In this document: piece after piece, positions 28,636-37,808 of the stretch | Layout of the letters: every line of letters starts with the position of its first letter | How positions within the stretch are numbered: the first letter of the stretch is position 1 | Translations under genes and position numbers: made by a program | NCBI RefSeq assembly: GCF_900460525.1 | Contig: NZ_UHIY01000001.1 | Coordinates: 4,464,001 to 4,528,000, forward strand | Length of the DNA: 64,000 bases | Direction: 5' to 3' | Source: Yersinia kristensenii | Lineage (GTDB): Bacteria > Pseudomonadota > Gammaproteobacteria > Enterobacterales > Enterobacteriaceae | Notes under the pieces: model-generated | Databases searched by the model: none | What the model saw: the letters and a program-made list of their open reading frames with translations, nothing else | Told to the model about the DNA's origin: nothing

Positions 28636-29478
28636 TCAGTCATCAGCTAAAAAAAGGGGCCCCATCGGCGCTTTCGGTAACGCAAAGTGTTCAGGATAGT
28701 CGACGGCGACTAAGTATAATCCTTCCGCTTTCGCGGTTGCCGCCGCACGTGCCCGATCTTTAAGCGCTAGCAACTCTGCCATCCAAGTGACATCTTGATT
28801 GCCACAACCGACCTCCATCAGGCTGCCAACAATATTACGCACCATATGATGAACAAATGCGTTGGCTTTGATATCTACCACGATATACGCGCCATGTCGG
28901 GTCACTTTGACATGTTTTACATTTCGCCACGGGCTACGGGACTGGCATTGTACGGCACGGAACGAGGTAAAATCGTGCTCACCAAGCAAACTTTGCGCAG
29001 CCTGTTGCATTTTTTCGGCATCGAGCGGCAGATAGCAATGGGTCACCCCTTGCGCCAATACCGCAGGGCGGTAGCGATGATTAAAAATAATATAACGGTA
29101 GCGACGAGCCGTAGCACTGAAGCGGGCATGAAAATCATCATCAACCGTTTTTACCCAGCGCACTGCAATATCGGGGGGTAAATGGCTGTTGACGCCCATC
29201 GTCCAGGCGGCTTCTTTGCGCTCAGCCGTGGTGACAAAATGGACCACTTGCCCGGTTGCGTGCACACCCGCATCCGTCCTCCCAGCACAAAGTACGCCGA
29301 TAGGCTCATTGGCGACCTTCGAGAGCGCAGCCTCCAGGCAGGCTTGCACGCTGGTCACTTCTTGCTGGCGTTGCCAACCAAAATAGCGGCTACCATCGTA
29401 TTCAATACCCAGCGCAATTTTAATACCCACAGCCTTAGCCGCGGTACTTTCTGGCTGGGTCAACTCAAGTTCGGACAT
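28636..29478 (-). CDS. truA: tRNA pseudouridine(38-40) synthase TruA
   Basis: Isomerises U38, U39 and U40 of tRNA anticodon stems. The catalytic aspartate lies in [37 protein letters not shown] begins the fold and [17 protein letters not shown] forms the active-site floor. The 280-residue protein is about ten residues longer than E. coli TruA at the N terminus, with an acidic extension. It overlaps usg by one base (TGATG), so translation is probably coupled. Confidence 0.96.
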   Translation of the reverse strand: MSELELTQPESTAAKAVGIKIALGIEYDGSRYFGWQRQQEVTSVQACLEAALSKVANEPIGVLCAGRTDAGVHATGQVVHFVTTAERKEAAWTMGVNSHLPPDIAVRWVKTVDDDFHARFSATARRYRYIIFNHRYRPAVLAQGVTHCYLPLDAEKMQQAAQSLLGEHDFTSFRAVQCQSRSPWRNVKHVKVTRHGAYIVVDIKANAFVHHMVRNIVGSLMEVGCGNQDVTWMAELLALKDRARAAATAKAEGLYLVAVDYPEHFALPKAPMGPLFLADD

Positions 29479-30488
29479 CAGTATAGTTGCTCCTGCAACA
29501 GGCGCTCCGCCGTTTCAATCGCCATCAATGCACCACCAAAACGAATGTTGTCGGCCACCGACCAGAACTGCAACACCTCGGGAATACCATAATCATTGCG
29601 GATACAACCAATACTTAAGACATCACTGCCAGAAGCATCGCTAACTTGAGTCGGGTAATCATCTTCTTCAGATAATTGGATATCTTCGCAACTTTCCAGT
29701 TCACTGCGGGCTTCATCTGAGGAGATCGGGCGTAACGCTTCCAGATGAACCACCTGAGCCTGGCCATAAAATACCGGCGACTGAATGCAGGTTACTGAAA
29801 TAGGCAAGCCATCATCTTGTAAGACTTTGCGCACCTGATCCACTAAACGGCGCTCTTCGCGCACACTGCCCTCTTCATCCGCCAGTAGCGGTAAAACGTT
29901 AAATGCCAATTGCTTGGCGAAGATGCCCGGCTCGGCTGGGATACCATTGAGTAATTTAGCACTTTGCCCGGCAAGGTCATCCACTGCGGCTTTACCATGG
30001 GCAGAAGCCGAAAGTAGCGCGGTAACATGCAGGCGGGATAAACCGGCTTGTTCCGTCAGCGGTTTAATCGCGGTCAACAGTTGGCTGGTCAAGCTATCGG
30101 CAACCGCCACAATATTGCGATTGCGATAATCAGCCAATACTTGAGGATTCACACTCGGCACCACCAACGGCACATCCGGCTCCATCGCGAATAATCCACT
30201 GCTGTCGATGACCAGACAACCCGCATTCCCCGCTTCTTCCGCATATTGTGCAGAAGCTTCACGGCCGGCGACAAAGAAAGCCAACTGCGCCTGCGACCAG
30301 TCAAATTCTGCAACGTTTTCCACCAGAACACTTTTACCATTAAAGCGCACTGTCGCACCGGCGCTGCGCTCGCTGGCCAGCGGATACAATTCACCAACCG
30401 GGAACTGGCGCTCACTTAATAGCTCCAGCAAAGCTTCACCTACTGCGCCCGTTGCTCCTAACAGAGCAATATTCCAGCCGTCAGACAT
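29478..30488 (-). CDS. usg: USG-1 protein, aspartate-semialdehyde-dehydrogenase-like
   Basis: A 336-residue paralogue of aspartate-semialdehyde dehydrogenase (Rossmann motif [17 protein letters not shown] near the start; dimerisation domain with [13 protein letters not shown]). The position of the catalytic cysteine of Asd proteins is occupied by SLTSQLL, without cysteine, so the enzyme activity is probably lost, as in E. coli Usg. The role is unknown. The start is the ATG after GGAGAAAACCAAC. It sits between pdxB and truA as in E. coli, coupled to truA. Confidence 0.92.
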   Translation of the reverse strand: MSDGWNIALLGATGAVGEALLELLSERQFPVGELYPLASERSAGATVRFNGKSVLVENVAEFDWSQAQLAFFVAGREASAQYAEEAGNAGCLVIDSSGLFAMEPDVPLVVPSVNPQVLADYRNRNIVAVADSLTSQLLTAIKPLTEQAGLSRLHVTALLSASAHGKAAVDDLAGQSAKLLNGIPAEPGIFAKQLAFNVLPLLADEEGSVREERRLVDQVRKVLQDDGLPISVTCIQSPVFYGQAQVVHLEALRPISSDEARSELESCEDIQLSEEDDYPTQVSDASGSDVLSIGCIRNDYGIPEVLQFWSVADNIRFGGALMAIETAERLLQEQLY

Positions 30489-30540
30489 GTTGGTTTTCTC
30501 CACTAACGTTCATTAAATTACAAGGATTTATACAAAGACA

Positions 30541-30709
30541 AAGGCGGTAAAATACCGACTCAAACTGCTGACAAAGTTAAATGAAGGGGAAACGTGCCGT
30601 TGGGGTCGTAACGGCGTAAGCCGTCGAAGCGCCCCTAGGTACGGTCACCCCTTCACTCACTAAGCGATAAATAGCTTTGTCATTAACCTCAGACAGTAAA
30701 ATACTGCCT
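30541..30709. repeat. Palindromic repeat element between pdxB and usg
   Basis: A nested dyad: TGACAAAG (30569-30576) pairs with CTTTGTCA (30674-30681), GAAGGGG (30583-30589) with CCCCTTC (30648-30654), GGGG (30602-30605) with CCCC (30632-30635), and ACGGC-GTAA-GCCGT (30611-30624) closes the centre. Flanking GGTAAAATACC and CAGTAAAATACTG are small dyads of their own and line up as outer arms. It is not ERIC. Size and shape recall the Yersinia palindromic YPAL family, from memory only. Confidence 0.6.
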
Positions 30710-30741
30710 GATATTCCATCATGATTAATCTATAGAGCGGC

Positions 30742-31869
30742 TTAGAGTAATTGAGTGCTAAAGCCTAATTTCTGCAATAACTCAGCACTGGCAGCATCAT
30801 CACACTGCACGCAAAGTGATGACCATTCGCGCCGCTCCTGATAGTGCTTGCGCAAGCGGTCAAACTCACCCGGCAGGCCAGCAACACGGCGCAGCGGCGC
30901 ATCATCGCGGCGCACATCATACACCAAGTGCATCAATCGTTTTAATTTGCCTTCGTCCAGCTCGCCATTTAGCTGTAATTGGCTGAATTCCGGTGGAGGC
31001 AGCAAGCTGGCAAGCTCGACAGACTGCGGCTGGCCCAGATATTGACTAAATGCTTCAAACACTTGGGTGGTACCGCGCGCCTTGCCCTCTAAGGTGTATC
31101 CGGCAATATGTGGGGTGCCAATATCAACGCGGGCCAATAGCGGCAAAGATAACTCCGGCTCCGGCTCCCACACATCCAACACCACACTGAGCTTTTTACC
31201 TTTCTCCAGCGCACGGAGCAAGGCGGCGTTATCGACCACCGCGCCGCGGCAAGCATTAATCAGAATGCGGCCGTCCGGTAGGGCTGCCAGCAGCTCATCA
31301 TCCGCCATGTGCAAGCTTTGATAAGGGCCGGTTTTATTCAGCGGTGTATGGAAGGTGAGAACGTCAGCTTCGCGCACCAGTTTTTCCAGTGGCCAGAACG
31401 CCTCTTTATCGCCCCGATCCGCGCGCGGTGGGTCACACAGCAGCGTTTTGACGCCCAGAGCTTGCAGGCGAGCATTCAGCCGCGACCCCACATTACCGAC
31501 ACCAATGATACCGACAGTTTTATCACGCAACTGGAAGCCATCGCGTTCGGCCATCATCAGCAGCGCGGAAAAAACATATTCAACCACGGCGATAGCATTA
31601 CAGCCGGGCGCAGCGGAGAAGCCAATGCCCTGTTGCTGTAGCCAGTTTTCATCAACATGATCCGTACCGGCGGTCGCCGTGCCGACAAAGCGAATGGACG
31701 TGCCTTGCAATAGCGCCTCATTCACTTTGGTGACCGAGCGCACCATCAGCGCATCTGCACCCGCCAGTGCATCAAGGGGGATAGGCCGCCCCGGCACCGC
31801 CTGTACATCACCTAACCGCTGAAAGAGCGCCTCGGCATACGGCATATTCTCATCAACCAGAATTTTCAC
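30742..31869 (-). CDS. pdxB: Erythronate-4-phosphate dehydrogenase PdxB
   Basis: Second step of the deoxyxylulose-5-phosphate-dependent vitamin B6 pathway: oxidises 4-phosphoerythronate with bound NAD. The 375-residue product is a D-2-hydroxyacid dehydrogenase with dinucleotide motif [17 protein letters not shown], the catalytic arginine in [10 protein letters not shown], glutamate in VWEPEPE and histidine in [11 protein letters not shown], plus the PdxB-specific C-terminal dimerisation domain. I chose GTG (product starts [13 protein letters not shown]), seven bases after GGAG and matching E. coli; an upstream TTG adds five residues. Confidence 0.96.
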   Translation of the reverse strand: MKILVDENMPYAEALFQRLGDVQAVPGRPIPLDALAGADALMVRSVTKVNEALLQGTSIRFVGTATAGTDHVDENWLQQQGIGFSAAPGCNAIAVVEYVFSALLMMAERDGFQLRDKTVGIIGVGNVGSRLNARLQALGVKTLLCDPPRADRGDKEAFWPLEKLVREADVLTFHTPLNKTGPYQSLHMADDELLAALPDGRILINACRGAVVDNAALLRALEKGKKLSVVLDVWEPEPELSLPLLARVDIGTPHIAGYTLEGKARGTTQVFEAFSQYLGQPQSVELASLLPPPEFSQLQLNGELDEGKLKRLMHLVYDVRRDDAPLRRVAGLPGEFDRLRKHYQERREWSSLCVQCDDAASAELLQKLGFSTQLL

Positions 31870-31915
31870 TTTGTTCTCCGGCAAATTACTGCCCTAAAAA
31901 CAGGAGGGGGGGACA

Positions 31916-32698
31916 TTATAGGCCACTATTGTCTCGGCGGAAACGCTCCGGTGTGGTCCCTGATACTTGCTGAAACATGGCAATAAATGCTGAGGCCGAG
32001 CTATAGCCGACATCCAGTGCCACACTTTGCACCGTTAGCCCTTGTTCCAGTAGCGAAATTGCATGTAAAAAACGTAATCGTTGCCGCCATTCGCTAAACG
32101 CCATACCTAACTCTTGCTGGCAACGGCGCGATAAAGTCCGTTCAGTGGTATAAACCCGTTTAGCCCAGAGTGCCAGTGAGGTATTGTCTGATGGGCAGCG
32201 CTCTAGTGCTGTTAGAATGGGCGACAGCAACTTATCTTGTGAGGTCGGCAAATAAGTGCACTGCACCGGCGAGACTTTGAGCTGGTCAATCAGCACGCAC
32301 CCTAAGCGCATATCAGGTTCACTTTCCGGCATTAACACACCACGGGAGAAGCAATTTTCCACGATGGCATTAAAAATTGGGCTGACATTGATAAGGCAAG
32401 CAGACAGGGGTAATCCATCACAGAGTTCCAGCGCGATATCAATAGCACGAAAATGCATCGGTTTGCGGTTATAGCTGGAATGTTCGACCCCGGCGGGGAT
32501 CCAAACACTAAATTCAGGCGGAGCCAGAAAGCGCTGGCCACCGATACTCATTGCCAGCACACCCGATTTAACACATATCAATTGCCCGTAGGAATGGGTA
32601 TGCGGCAGGAATTCAGTATGGGCATTGTATATCTCGCAGCGAAAAGAGAGATTCTGCGGCGCGCTGGTGGTTACCATCGGAAAATTAGGTTTTGTCAT
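31916..32698 (-). CDS. AraC-family regulator with N-terminal cupin (NimR/YeaM-like)
   Basis: A 260-residue regulator: N-terminal cupin sensing domain (about residues 20-110, HTHSYGQLICVKSGVLAM and WIPAGVEHSSY) and a C-terminal pair of AraC helix-turn-helices (about 165-258, with YTTERTLSRRCQQELGMAFSEWRQRLRF and QSVALDVGYSSASAFIAMFQQVSG). The layout resembles E. coli NimR, which controls an adjacent exporter. Here an EamA exporter starts divergently 254 bases away, so it is the likely target. The effector is unknown. Its gene lies just upstream of pdxB in the same direction but is not part of the E. coli order. Confidence 0.85.
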   Translation of the reverse strand: MTKPNFPMVTTSAPQNLSFRCEIYNAHTEFLPHTHSYGQLICVKSGVLAMSIGGQRFLAPPEFSVWIPAGVEHSSYNRKPMHFRAIDIALELCDGLPLSACLINVSPIFNAIVENCFSRGVLMPESEPDMRLGCVLIDQLKVSPVQCTYLPTSQDKLLSPILTALERCPSDNTSLALWAKRVYTTERTLSRRCQQELGMAFSEWRQRLRFLHAISLLEQGLTVQSVALDVGYSSASAFIAMFQQVSGTTPERFRRDNSGL

Positions 32699-32768
32699 GG
32701 TTCTTTATCTCCGGGGCAATACACCGCTAGCTTGCGCTGGCCCACAGGGTAAACTTCTGAAGAGGTGC

Positions 32769-32853
32769 ATAATCCCGCTGAGTTGATGTCAGTCAATGAT
32801 TCGGGGGCGAGCACGCAGCCAACACACATGCGGCTTGAAGAGTGACGGGTAAA
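32769..32853 (+). repeat. Truncated ERIC (central and right part)
   Basis: AATCCCGCTGAG, GTCAATGATTCGGG, AGCCAACACACATGC and GGCTTGAAGAGTGACGGGTA are ERIC core and right-end landmarks; the left end is absent. It sits inside the divergent araC/eamA promoter region. Confidence 0.7.
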
Positions 32854-32952
32854 TTGTCCTAATCACAGCAAAGATTGTCTGGTTATCAGTATATGGAATA
32901 AATCAGACAAGGATACACTAGCTTAATATGAGTTAGATGAGAATTATTAAGC

Positions 32953-33837
32953 ATGAATGTGTTGTTTCCCCTCTTCGCGGTGATCATCTGGTCAATCAAT
33001 GCCGTGGTCAGCAAGATATCCGCCACGGCTATCGATCCCGCGGCCATTTCTTTCTATCGCTGGGTGCTGGCATTGCTGACTCTCACGCCATTTTTGCTGC
33101 TGGGTGTTATCCGCAACTGGCAGGCCATCCGCATCTATTGGTGGAAATTGATGATTCTGGGGCTGCTGGGCATGGTGCTATACCAAAGCCTGGCGTATTA
33201 CGCCGCCCATAGTGTCAGTGCCCTGTTTATGGGGATTCTTAGCTCGCTGATCCCCTTACTCACCGTGCTTATTAGTATTGTGGTGCTGCGTGTTGCTCCC
33301 ACGGTCGGGATTGCTCTGGGTAGCGTATTGTCATTAGGGGGGTTAGTGTGGTTAGTCAGCGCGGGTAACCCGGCGCAATTGCTGCAACAGGGTATTGGCA
33401 AAGGCGAGTTGATGATGTTCGCCGCATCGGCTTCCTATGCTCTCTATGGAGTATTAACCAAGCGCTGGGCGATTCAGTTACCCAACTGGCAATCACTTTA
33501 TATGCAAATTGTCTTTGGCGTGGTGCTGCTAATTCCCAATTTCCTGCTAGCACCGGATGTTCAATTAACCGCACAAAATATCCCGTTGGTCTTATTTGCT
33601 GGTATTCCGGCCTCTATTATTGCACCTTATTTATGGATCCACGGTGTCATGCGGCTGGGGGCAAACACCGCATCAATATTTATGAATCTGACCCCGGTGT
33701 TTACCGCCATTATCGCCGTGACTTTCCTGCATGAACAATTGCACAGTTACCATCTGATTGGGGGCGGTATCACCCTCGCAGGGGTGATATTAGCGCAACG
33801 GCTGCGCATACCATTACGCCGAAAAACGGCGCAATAA
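32953..33837 (+). CDS. EamA-family (DMT) exporter, divergent from AraC regulator
   Basis: A 294-residue drug/metabolite-type transporter with ten hydrophobic segments arranged as two five-helix EamA repeats (about residues 3-135 and 150-285; PAAISFYRWVLALLTL and MFAASASYALYGVLTKRWA start the halves). It exports an unknown metabolite or toxic compound. The conserved loop GLLGMVLYQSLAYYAAHSVSA and the second-half ANTASIFMNLTPVFTAII are typical. The divergent AraC gene is its probable regulator, similar to nimR-nimT logic, though NimT is an MFS protein. It converges on the second EamA gene. Confidence 0.85.
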   Translation: MNVLFPLFAVIIWSINAVVSKISATAIDPAAISFYRWVLALLTLTPFLLLGVIRNWQAIRIYWWKLMILGLLGMVLYQSLAYYAAHSVSALFMGILSSLIPLLTVLISIVVLRVAPTVGIALGSVLSLGGLVWLVSAGNPAQLLQQGIGKGELMMFAASASYALYGVLTKRWAIQLPNWQSLYMQIVFGVVLLIPNFLLAPDVQLTAQNIPLVLFAGIPASIIAPYLWIHGVMRLGANTASIFMNLTPVFTAIIAVTFLHEQLHSYHLIGGGITLAGVILAQRLRIPLRRKTAQ

Positions 33838-33896
33838 ATTATCAAGGTGAGATAACAGCGTTATTCTGCGCCGCTATCTCATTAGTCACATTCTCT

Positions 33897-34886
33897 TTAT
33901 CTGTGCAGCATTAATACGCCCAATAAGACCAATGCGCTGCCGAGTAATTGCGCCGCCGATAAGGTTTCTCCCAATAGAAAATAAGCAATCACCGCGGTGA
34001 AAATCAACTCCAAGGTTAATATCAAACTGGCAACCGCCAGCGGCAGCGTCTTCAAACTCAGATTAAACAGGCCAAAGCCCAGTAATGTCGGGCCTGCCGC
34101 CAGAATCAGTAATAGCCACCAGCCAGACCATTGAATACCCTCCCCCCCTCTGGACAAGAAAAACAGATTTCCGACCATCTGCTGTAATCCTTGTATTGGA
34201 AACCATAAAAGCAGTTGGTTAAATATCAGCTGATAGACAGCCGAGAAACCAAATACATACAAAATAGTATTCCACACCGGATAACGGCGATCAGTGGCAA
34301 TTCGCCCTGCCAGAGTATAAAAGCTGTAACCAATGCCCGACGCCAGCCCAATGAACAAACCAATAAAATTAAAATTTGCCGCCGTGATATTCAGCCCATC
34401 ACTGACCAGAAAACAGCCCACCAGACTGATCACGATAACGATTAACTCACGCCACCCCATATATTCGTTATAAAAAATCCAACCAAGAAAAACCGTAAAA
34501 CCCACCGAGCAATACACCAGAATAGTGGATATCGATGCCCCATTTAATGCGACGGATTCTGTCCATAAGCCATTAAATACCGCGAGCAACAGACCATAAG
34601 CCAAATAAAATTTGACCTGATCGCGGCGTAATTTAGCCCATTCAGGCCTGACCACCAATAAAATAGGTAACAGCACTGCCGCGACCAATCCTGCCCGCCA
34701 GAAAGCTAAAACTGAAGTCGGCAAATGATAATGTACGGTGAGAATGCGGATAATAATCCCAGTAAAACCCAATAACATGGCACTGATAACAGCCAGCACA
34801 TACCCTTGCCGCTTACCGGTAAAAAAACCGCTTCCCACCCTCGAGGAACGGGCCACTGATGGGGATAATCCCGCCGGCATTGCCAT
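33897..34886 (-). CDS. EamA-family (DMT) transporter, divergent from MocR regulator
   Basis: A 329-residue transporter with ten membrane helices in two EamA repeats after a polar N-terminal tail of about 25 residues. Features: ISAMLLGFTGIIIRILTVHY, FWRAGLVAAVLLPILL, ALNGASISTILVYCSVGFTVFLGW, and LPLAVASLILTLELIFTAVI in the second half. The start is the ATG after ATGAGGCTGTT; a longer open frame upstream would add 43 residues rich in basic and aromatic residues and run into the regulatory repeats. Divergent from a MocR-type regulator, so its substrate may be an amine or vitamin-B6-related compound. Confidence 0.85.
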   Translation of the reverse strand: MAMPAGLSPSVARSSRVGSGFFTGKRQGYVLAVISAMLLGFTGIIIRILTVHYHLPTSVLAFWRAGLVAAVLLPILLVVRPEWAKLRRDQVKFYLAYGLLLAVFNGLWTESVALNGASISTILVYCSVGFTVFLGWIFYNEYMGWRELIVIVISLVGCFLVSDGLNITAANFNFIGLFIGLASGIGYSFYTLAGRIATDRRYPVWNTILYVFGFSAVYQLIFNQLLLWFPIQGLQQMVGNLFFLSRGGEGIQWSGWWLLLILAAGPTLLGFGLFNLSLKTLPLAVASLILTLELIFTAVIAYFLLGETLSAAQLLGSALVLLGVLMLHR

Positions 34887-34955
34887 AACAGCCTCATTAG
34901 ATTGACAACATTGCTTGATGTAAGGTGATTTTACTCCGCCGTTTTTTTGCCACCA

Positions 34956-35055
34956 GAGCCACTTTCCTGCTGATTGATACAGGCCACTTTTTCTTGCTTG
35001 AAGCCTTGCAGGCATTGAGTATAGTGAAAGTATTATTTCTCACGCGAGCCACTTT
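34956..35055. promoter_or_regulatory. Three direct repeats RGCCACTTT in the mocR/eamA intergenic region
   Basis: GAGCCACTTT at 34956-34965, AGGCCACTTT at 34981-34990 and GAGCCACTTT at 35046-35055, all on the plus strand. MocR-type regulators usually bind direct repeats, so these are candidate operators; the third lies only 12 bases before the mocR start. Confidence 0.6.
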
Positions 35056-35067
35056 TGGCGCTATCAC

Positions 35068-36534
35068 ATGCATATTCCTTTAGATCGCCAACATGACATT
35101 CCGCTGTATCTGCAAATTGAAGAAGCGCTACGCCGAGCTATCCTCAGTGGGGTCTTTGCTGATGGAGATAAATTGCCGTCAACCCGTGCTTTGGCAGCAG
35201 AATTATCCGTCAGCCGCCTGACGGCGGATAATGCTTACGCCGAGTTGGCAGCGAAAGGCTTTTTGCAGCAACGACGCGGCAGTGGTGCTTATGTTCGCTA
35301 TCTACCGCCACCGCCGAGCCAGCCGCTACCGCTGTTACAAGGGGAATTCCCACTCGACCGTTTTACTACCGTCACCTCACGGCTAGACGGTTATGCCGAT
35401 ATTCCCCTGCCCCCAGACACCATCAATTTCGCAGCGGGTATTGGCAGCCCGAAGATTTTTCCACTGGATGAATTCCGCCAGATTCTGCAATCCATATTGC
35501 GGCGTCATGCTGAAGAAGCATTCAGTTATGGTGATTACTGCGGCTATTATCCCTTGCGCGATACCCTCAGCCGCATTCTTTCTGCGCAGGGCATCCCGAC
35601 GCGGCCAGAGCAATTACTGATAACCAATGGTTCACAACACGCCATTAGCCTCGTTAGCCAATCACTATTAGCCCCTGGTGATACTGTATTGGTGGAAGAA
35701 CCCACCTATGCTGAAGCTCTCGCCCTGTTTCGCCTGCATAAAGTGAATATTATTGCGCTGCCCAGTGACCAACAGGGCATGCAGTTGGATACCCTGCCCG
35801 CGCTGCTAGCGCTGCATCACCCCAAACTTATCTATTGCATCCCTAACTTTAATAACCCCACAGGTCGCTGTATGAGTGAAGGCCGCCGTCATCAACTATT
35901 GCATATAGCTCGAGCTGCCGGAGTCACCATCCTTGAGGATGATTATGTCGGTGACTTGCGTTACAGCGGCCAAAAATTGCCTTCACTGCGCTCACTGGCG
36001 GCACCGGGCGAGGTTATTTATGTCAGCACGTTTTCCAAAATGTTGCTGCCCAGTATGCGTATTGGTTATTTGGTTGCCGACCAACCCCACTACACGCAGT
36101 TGGCGTGCTTAAAACATGTTGATAGTTTTACCAGTTCGAATCTCATCCAGCGGGCGCTGGATGCCTTTGTGACGGTCGGGCGCTATGACAAACAGTTGCG
36201 CCGGGCTTGCCGTTTATATCGCCAGCACCGCGATGCCATGGCCGAGGCACTGACACAAACATTGCCGCTGGGTTGCCAGTTTGAAATACCGGATGGCGGG
36301 TTATTTATCTGGCTGCAACTTCCTGAAAATGCGCCTATTTCACAATTAATGCCATTGGCCTGGCAAGCGGGCGTGACCTTCGCAAAAGGCGGAGGATTTT
36401 ATACCCAAGAAGCAAGCGGAGAGTTTAGCCTACGTTTGAATTTTGCCGCCAACTCCCCGGAGCTTATCATCCAAGGAATTGCTCGGTTGAGTGCAGCCAT
36501 TCGGCAGTGTCAGGCAGAAAAAAGCCCGGCATAA
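35068..36534 (+). CDS. MocR-family (GntR plus aminotransferase) regulator, PdxR-like
   Basis: A 488-residue chimaeric regulator: N-terminal GntR winged helix (about residues 10-75, DIPLYLQIEEALRRAILSG and LPSTRALAAELSVSRLTADNAY) joined by a Pro-rich linker (LPPPPSQPLPLL) to a fold-type-I aminotransferase domain (about 110-480). The PLP lysine is in STFSKMLLPSMRIGY, with NFNNPTG and DDYVGDLRY as other cofactor contacts. Such proteins sense PLP or an amine and activate a neighbouring gene, here probably the divergent EamA exporter. PdxR is the closest familiar type, but no pdxST genes are nearby. Its stop codon lies inside the hairpin that terminates the convergent scs operon. Confidence 0.88.
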   Translation: MHIPLDRQHDIPLYLQIEEALRRAILSGVFADGDKLPSTRALAAELSVSRLTADNAYAELAAKGFLQQRRGSGAYVRYLPPPPSQPLPLLQGEFPLDRFTTVTSRLDGYADIPLPPDTINFAAGIGSPKIFPLDEFRQILQSILRRHAEEAFSYGDYCGYYPLRDTLSRILSAQGIPTRPEQLLITNGSQHAISLVSQSLLAPGDTVLVEEPTYAEALALFRLHKVNIIALPSDQQGMQLDTLPALLALHHPKLIYCIPNFNNPTGRCMSEGRRHQLLHIARAAGVTILEDDYVGDLRYSGQKLPSLRSLAAPGEVIYVSTFSKMLLPSMRIGYLVADQPHYTQLACLKHVDSFTSSNLIQRALDAFVTVGRYDKQLRRACRLYRQHRDAMAEALTQTLPLGCQFEIPDGGLFIWLQLPENAPISQLMPLAWQAGVTFAKGGGFYTQEASGEFSLRLNFAANSPELIIQGIARLSAAIRQCQAEKSPA

Positions 36535-36546
36535 TCATACCGGGCT
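36523..36546 (-). terminator. Terminator of scs operon overlapping the mocR stop
   Basis: On the minus strand AGCCCGG-TATGATTATG-CCGGGCT followed by six T. The stem includes the final codons and the TAA of the convergent MocR gene. Confidence 0.8.
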
Positions 36547-36567
36547 AGTGATGAGGAAAATATTATA

Positions 36568-37068
36568 TTAGAAGGAGGCCAACCATAGGCGCAGTTTCAT
36601 TCCCCAATAGCTGGTCCAACCGCTCGTGTGTTGCACCATTTTCCCTTGATAGAGGATAACCACTGTCGGCGTGACATTAATTTGCCACTGGGCTGATAAT
36701 TGCCCTTGTGGGTCATTTATCACCGGCAGTTGATAGCCTTTTTTGCGTAACCAAGTCTCAACTTGCGCGGGATCTCCTGACCTTAGCGCCACCGTCAGGA
36801 CATTTTCACCCTCTTGCACTAACTGATTGACACTGGGTGTGGTGAATTTGCATACACCGCACCATGTCGCCCAGAAATAGATAAGCAGCGGTTTTTCCTG
36901 ACTCATCTCCTGCAAGGAAACCGTCTTTCCCGCCAGCGTTTGCCATGGCGTATCCGGCCAGTCGGCTGGTGCTTGCGGGCTACGCAGCCAATCCATAGCA
37001 AATGAAACCACCACCGCCAGCAGCACTAAAACCAGCAATTCCTTGCTCCAGCGCTTTAAGCGATTCAT
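36568..37068 (-). CDS. scsD: ScsD, membrane-anchored TlpA-type thioredoxin
   Basis: A 166-residue protein with an N-terminal membrane anchor (LLVLVLLAVVVSFAMDWL) and a periplasmic thioredoxin domain of the TlpA/ResA type. The redox motif is WATWCGVCKFTTPS (CGVC), and the cis-proline is in INVTPTVVIL. In Salmonella, ScsD belongs to the suppressor of copper sensitivity locus and probably receives electrons from ScsB. Last gene of scsABCD, overlapping scsC as ATGA. Confidence 0.9.
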   Translation of the reverse strand: MNRLKRWSKELLVLVLLAVVVSFAMDWLRSPQAPADWPDTPWQTLAGKTVSLQEMSQEKPLLIYFWATWCGVCKFTTPSVNQLVQEGENVLTVALRSGDPAQVETWLRKKGYQLPVINDPQGQLSAQWQINVTPTVVILYQGKMVQHTSGWTSYWGMKLRLWLASF

Positions 37069-37808
37069 TTACCCGCCTGCGCCAATTGTTGTTTCACTAT
37101 TTCCTCCAGTTCTTGATAGGAAATTGCCCCCGGAATCATTTGATCACCAATCAAGGTGGCCGGTGTGCCCTGAATACCCAGTTGCTCAGCCAGCTTCAGG
37201 TTGGAACGCAGCACATTTAAGCTTTGCTCACTCGCCTCCACTGCCGTCACCCCGGTTTTTTTCTGTGCGGCGGCAATACTGCTGGCATCATGGAGGCCCT
37301 TTTTCGCCATCAAACGCTGATGAAAAGCCATCCATTGGTCAGGATGCTGTTGCCACAGCGTTAATGCCAATCGTGCACTGGTCACCGAACTTTCCCCTTT
37401 GAATGGCAATGGTTTTATCACCACCGCCACCTGTGGGTAGTCTTTGACTAACTTCTCCAGCAAGGGGTCAAATGTCTTGCAGAATGGGCAATTGTAGTCG
37501 GTGAAAGAAACCAAAGTCAGTTGCGGTGTGGTCGCGCCAAAACGCGGGCTACCGGGGTCTTGATATAGGGCTTGTTTATTCGCGGCGATAAACTGGCTCA
37601 GTTGTTGCCCCTGTGCTTCATTGGCTTGCTGCTGCCAGGCGTTGACCGATTGCTCCAGGATATCTGGATTAGATATTAATGTTTCGCGGATCAGCTCTTT
37701 AATGCGGACTTCCTGTTCTGGGGTGAAGGGGGTCGCCGCCCAGAGAGGCGTCGAAAACAGCACCAACAGTAATACAGTCAATTTTCTCATTACAATCAAC
37801 AGACTCAT
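37065..37808 (-). CDS. scsC: ScsC, periplasmic DsbA/DsbG-like thiol oxidoreductase
   Basis: A 247-residue secreted protein: signal peptide around MRKLTVLLLVLFSTPLWA, an N-terminal helical trimerisation-like stalk (TPEQEVRIKELIRETLISNPDILEQS), and a thioredoxin fold with an inserted helical domain. The active site is FTDYNCPFCKTFDPL (CPFC) and the cis-Pro loop is QGTPATLIGDQ. Relatives bind copper and, depending on oligomeric state, isomerise or reduce disulphides; ScsB keeps them reduced. Two possible ATG starts exist; the first makes an ATGA overlap with scsB and is used. Confidence 0.9.
   Translation of the reverse strand: MSLLIVMRKLTVLLLVLFSTPLWAATPFTPEQEVRIKELIRETLISNPDILEQSVNAWQQQANEAQGQQLSQFIAANKQALYQDPGSPRFGATTPQLTLVSFTDYNCPFCKTFDPLLEKLVKDYPQVAVVIKPLPFKGESSVTSARLALTLWQQHPDQWMAFHQRLMAKKGLHDASSIAAAQKKTGVTAVEASEQSLNVLRSNLKLAEQLGIQGTPATLIGDQMIPGAISYQELEEIVKQQLAQAGK

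Noticed and set aside
29843..30028. Small frames within usg and other genes suggesting frameshifts.
   Set aside because: All core genes read through at full family length; no frameshift or pseudogene was seen.
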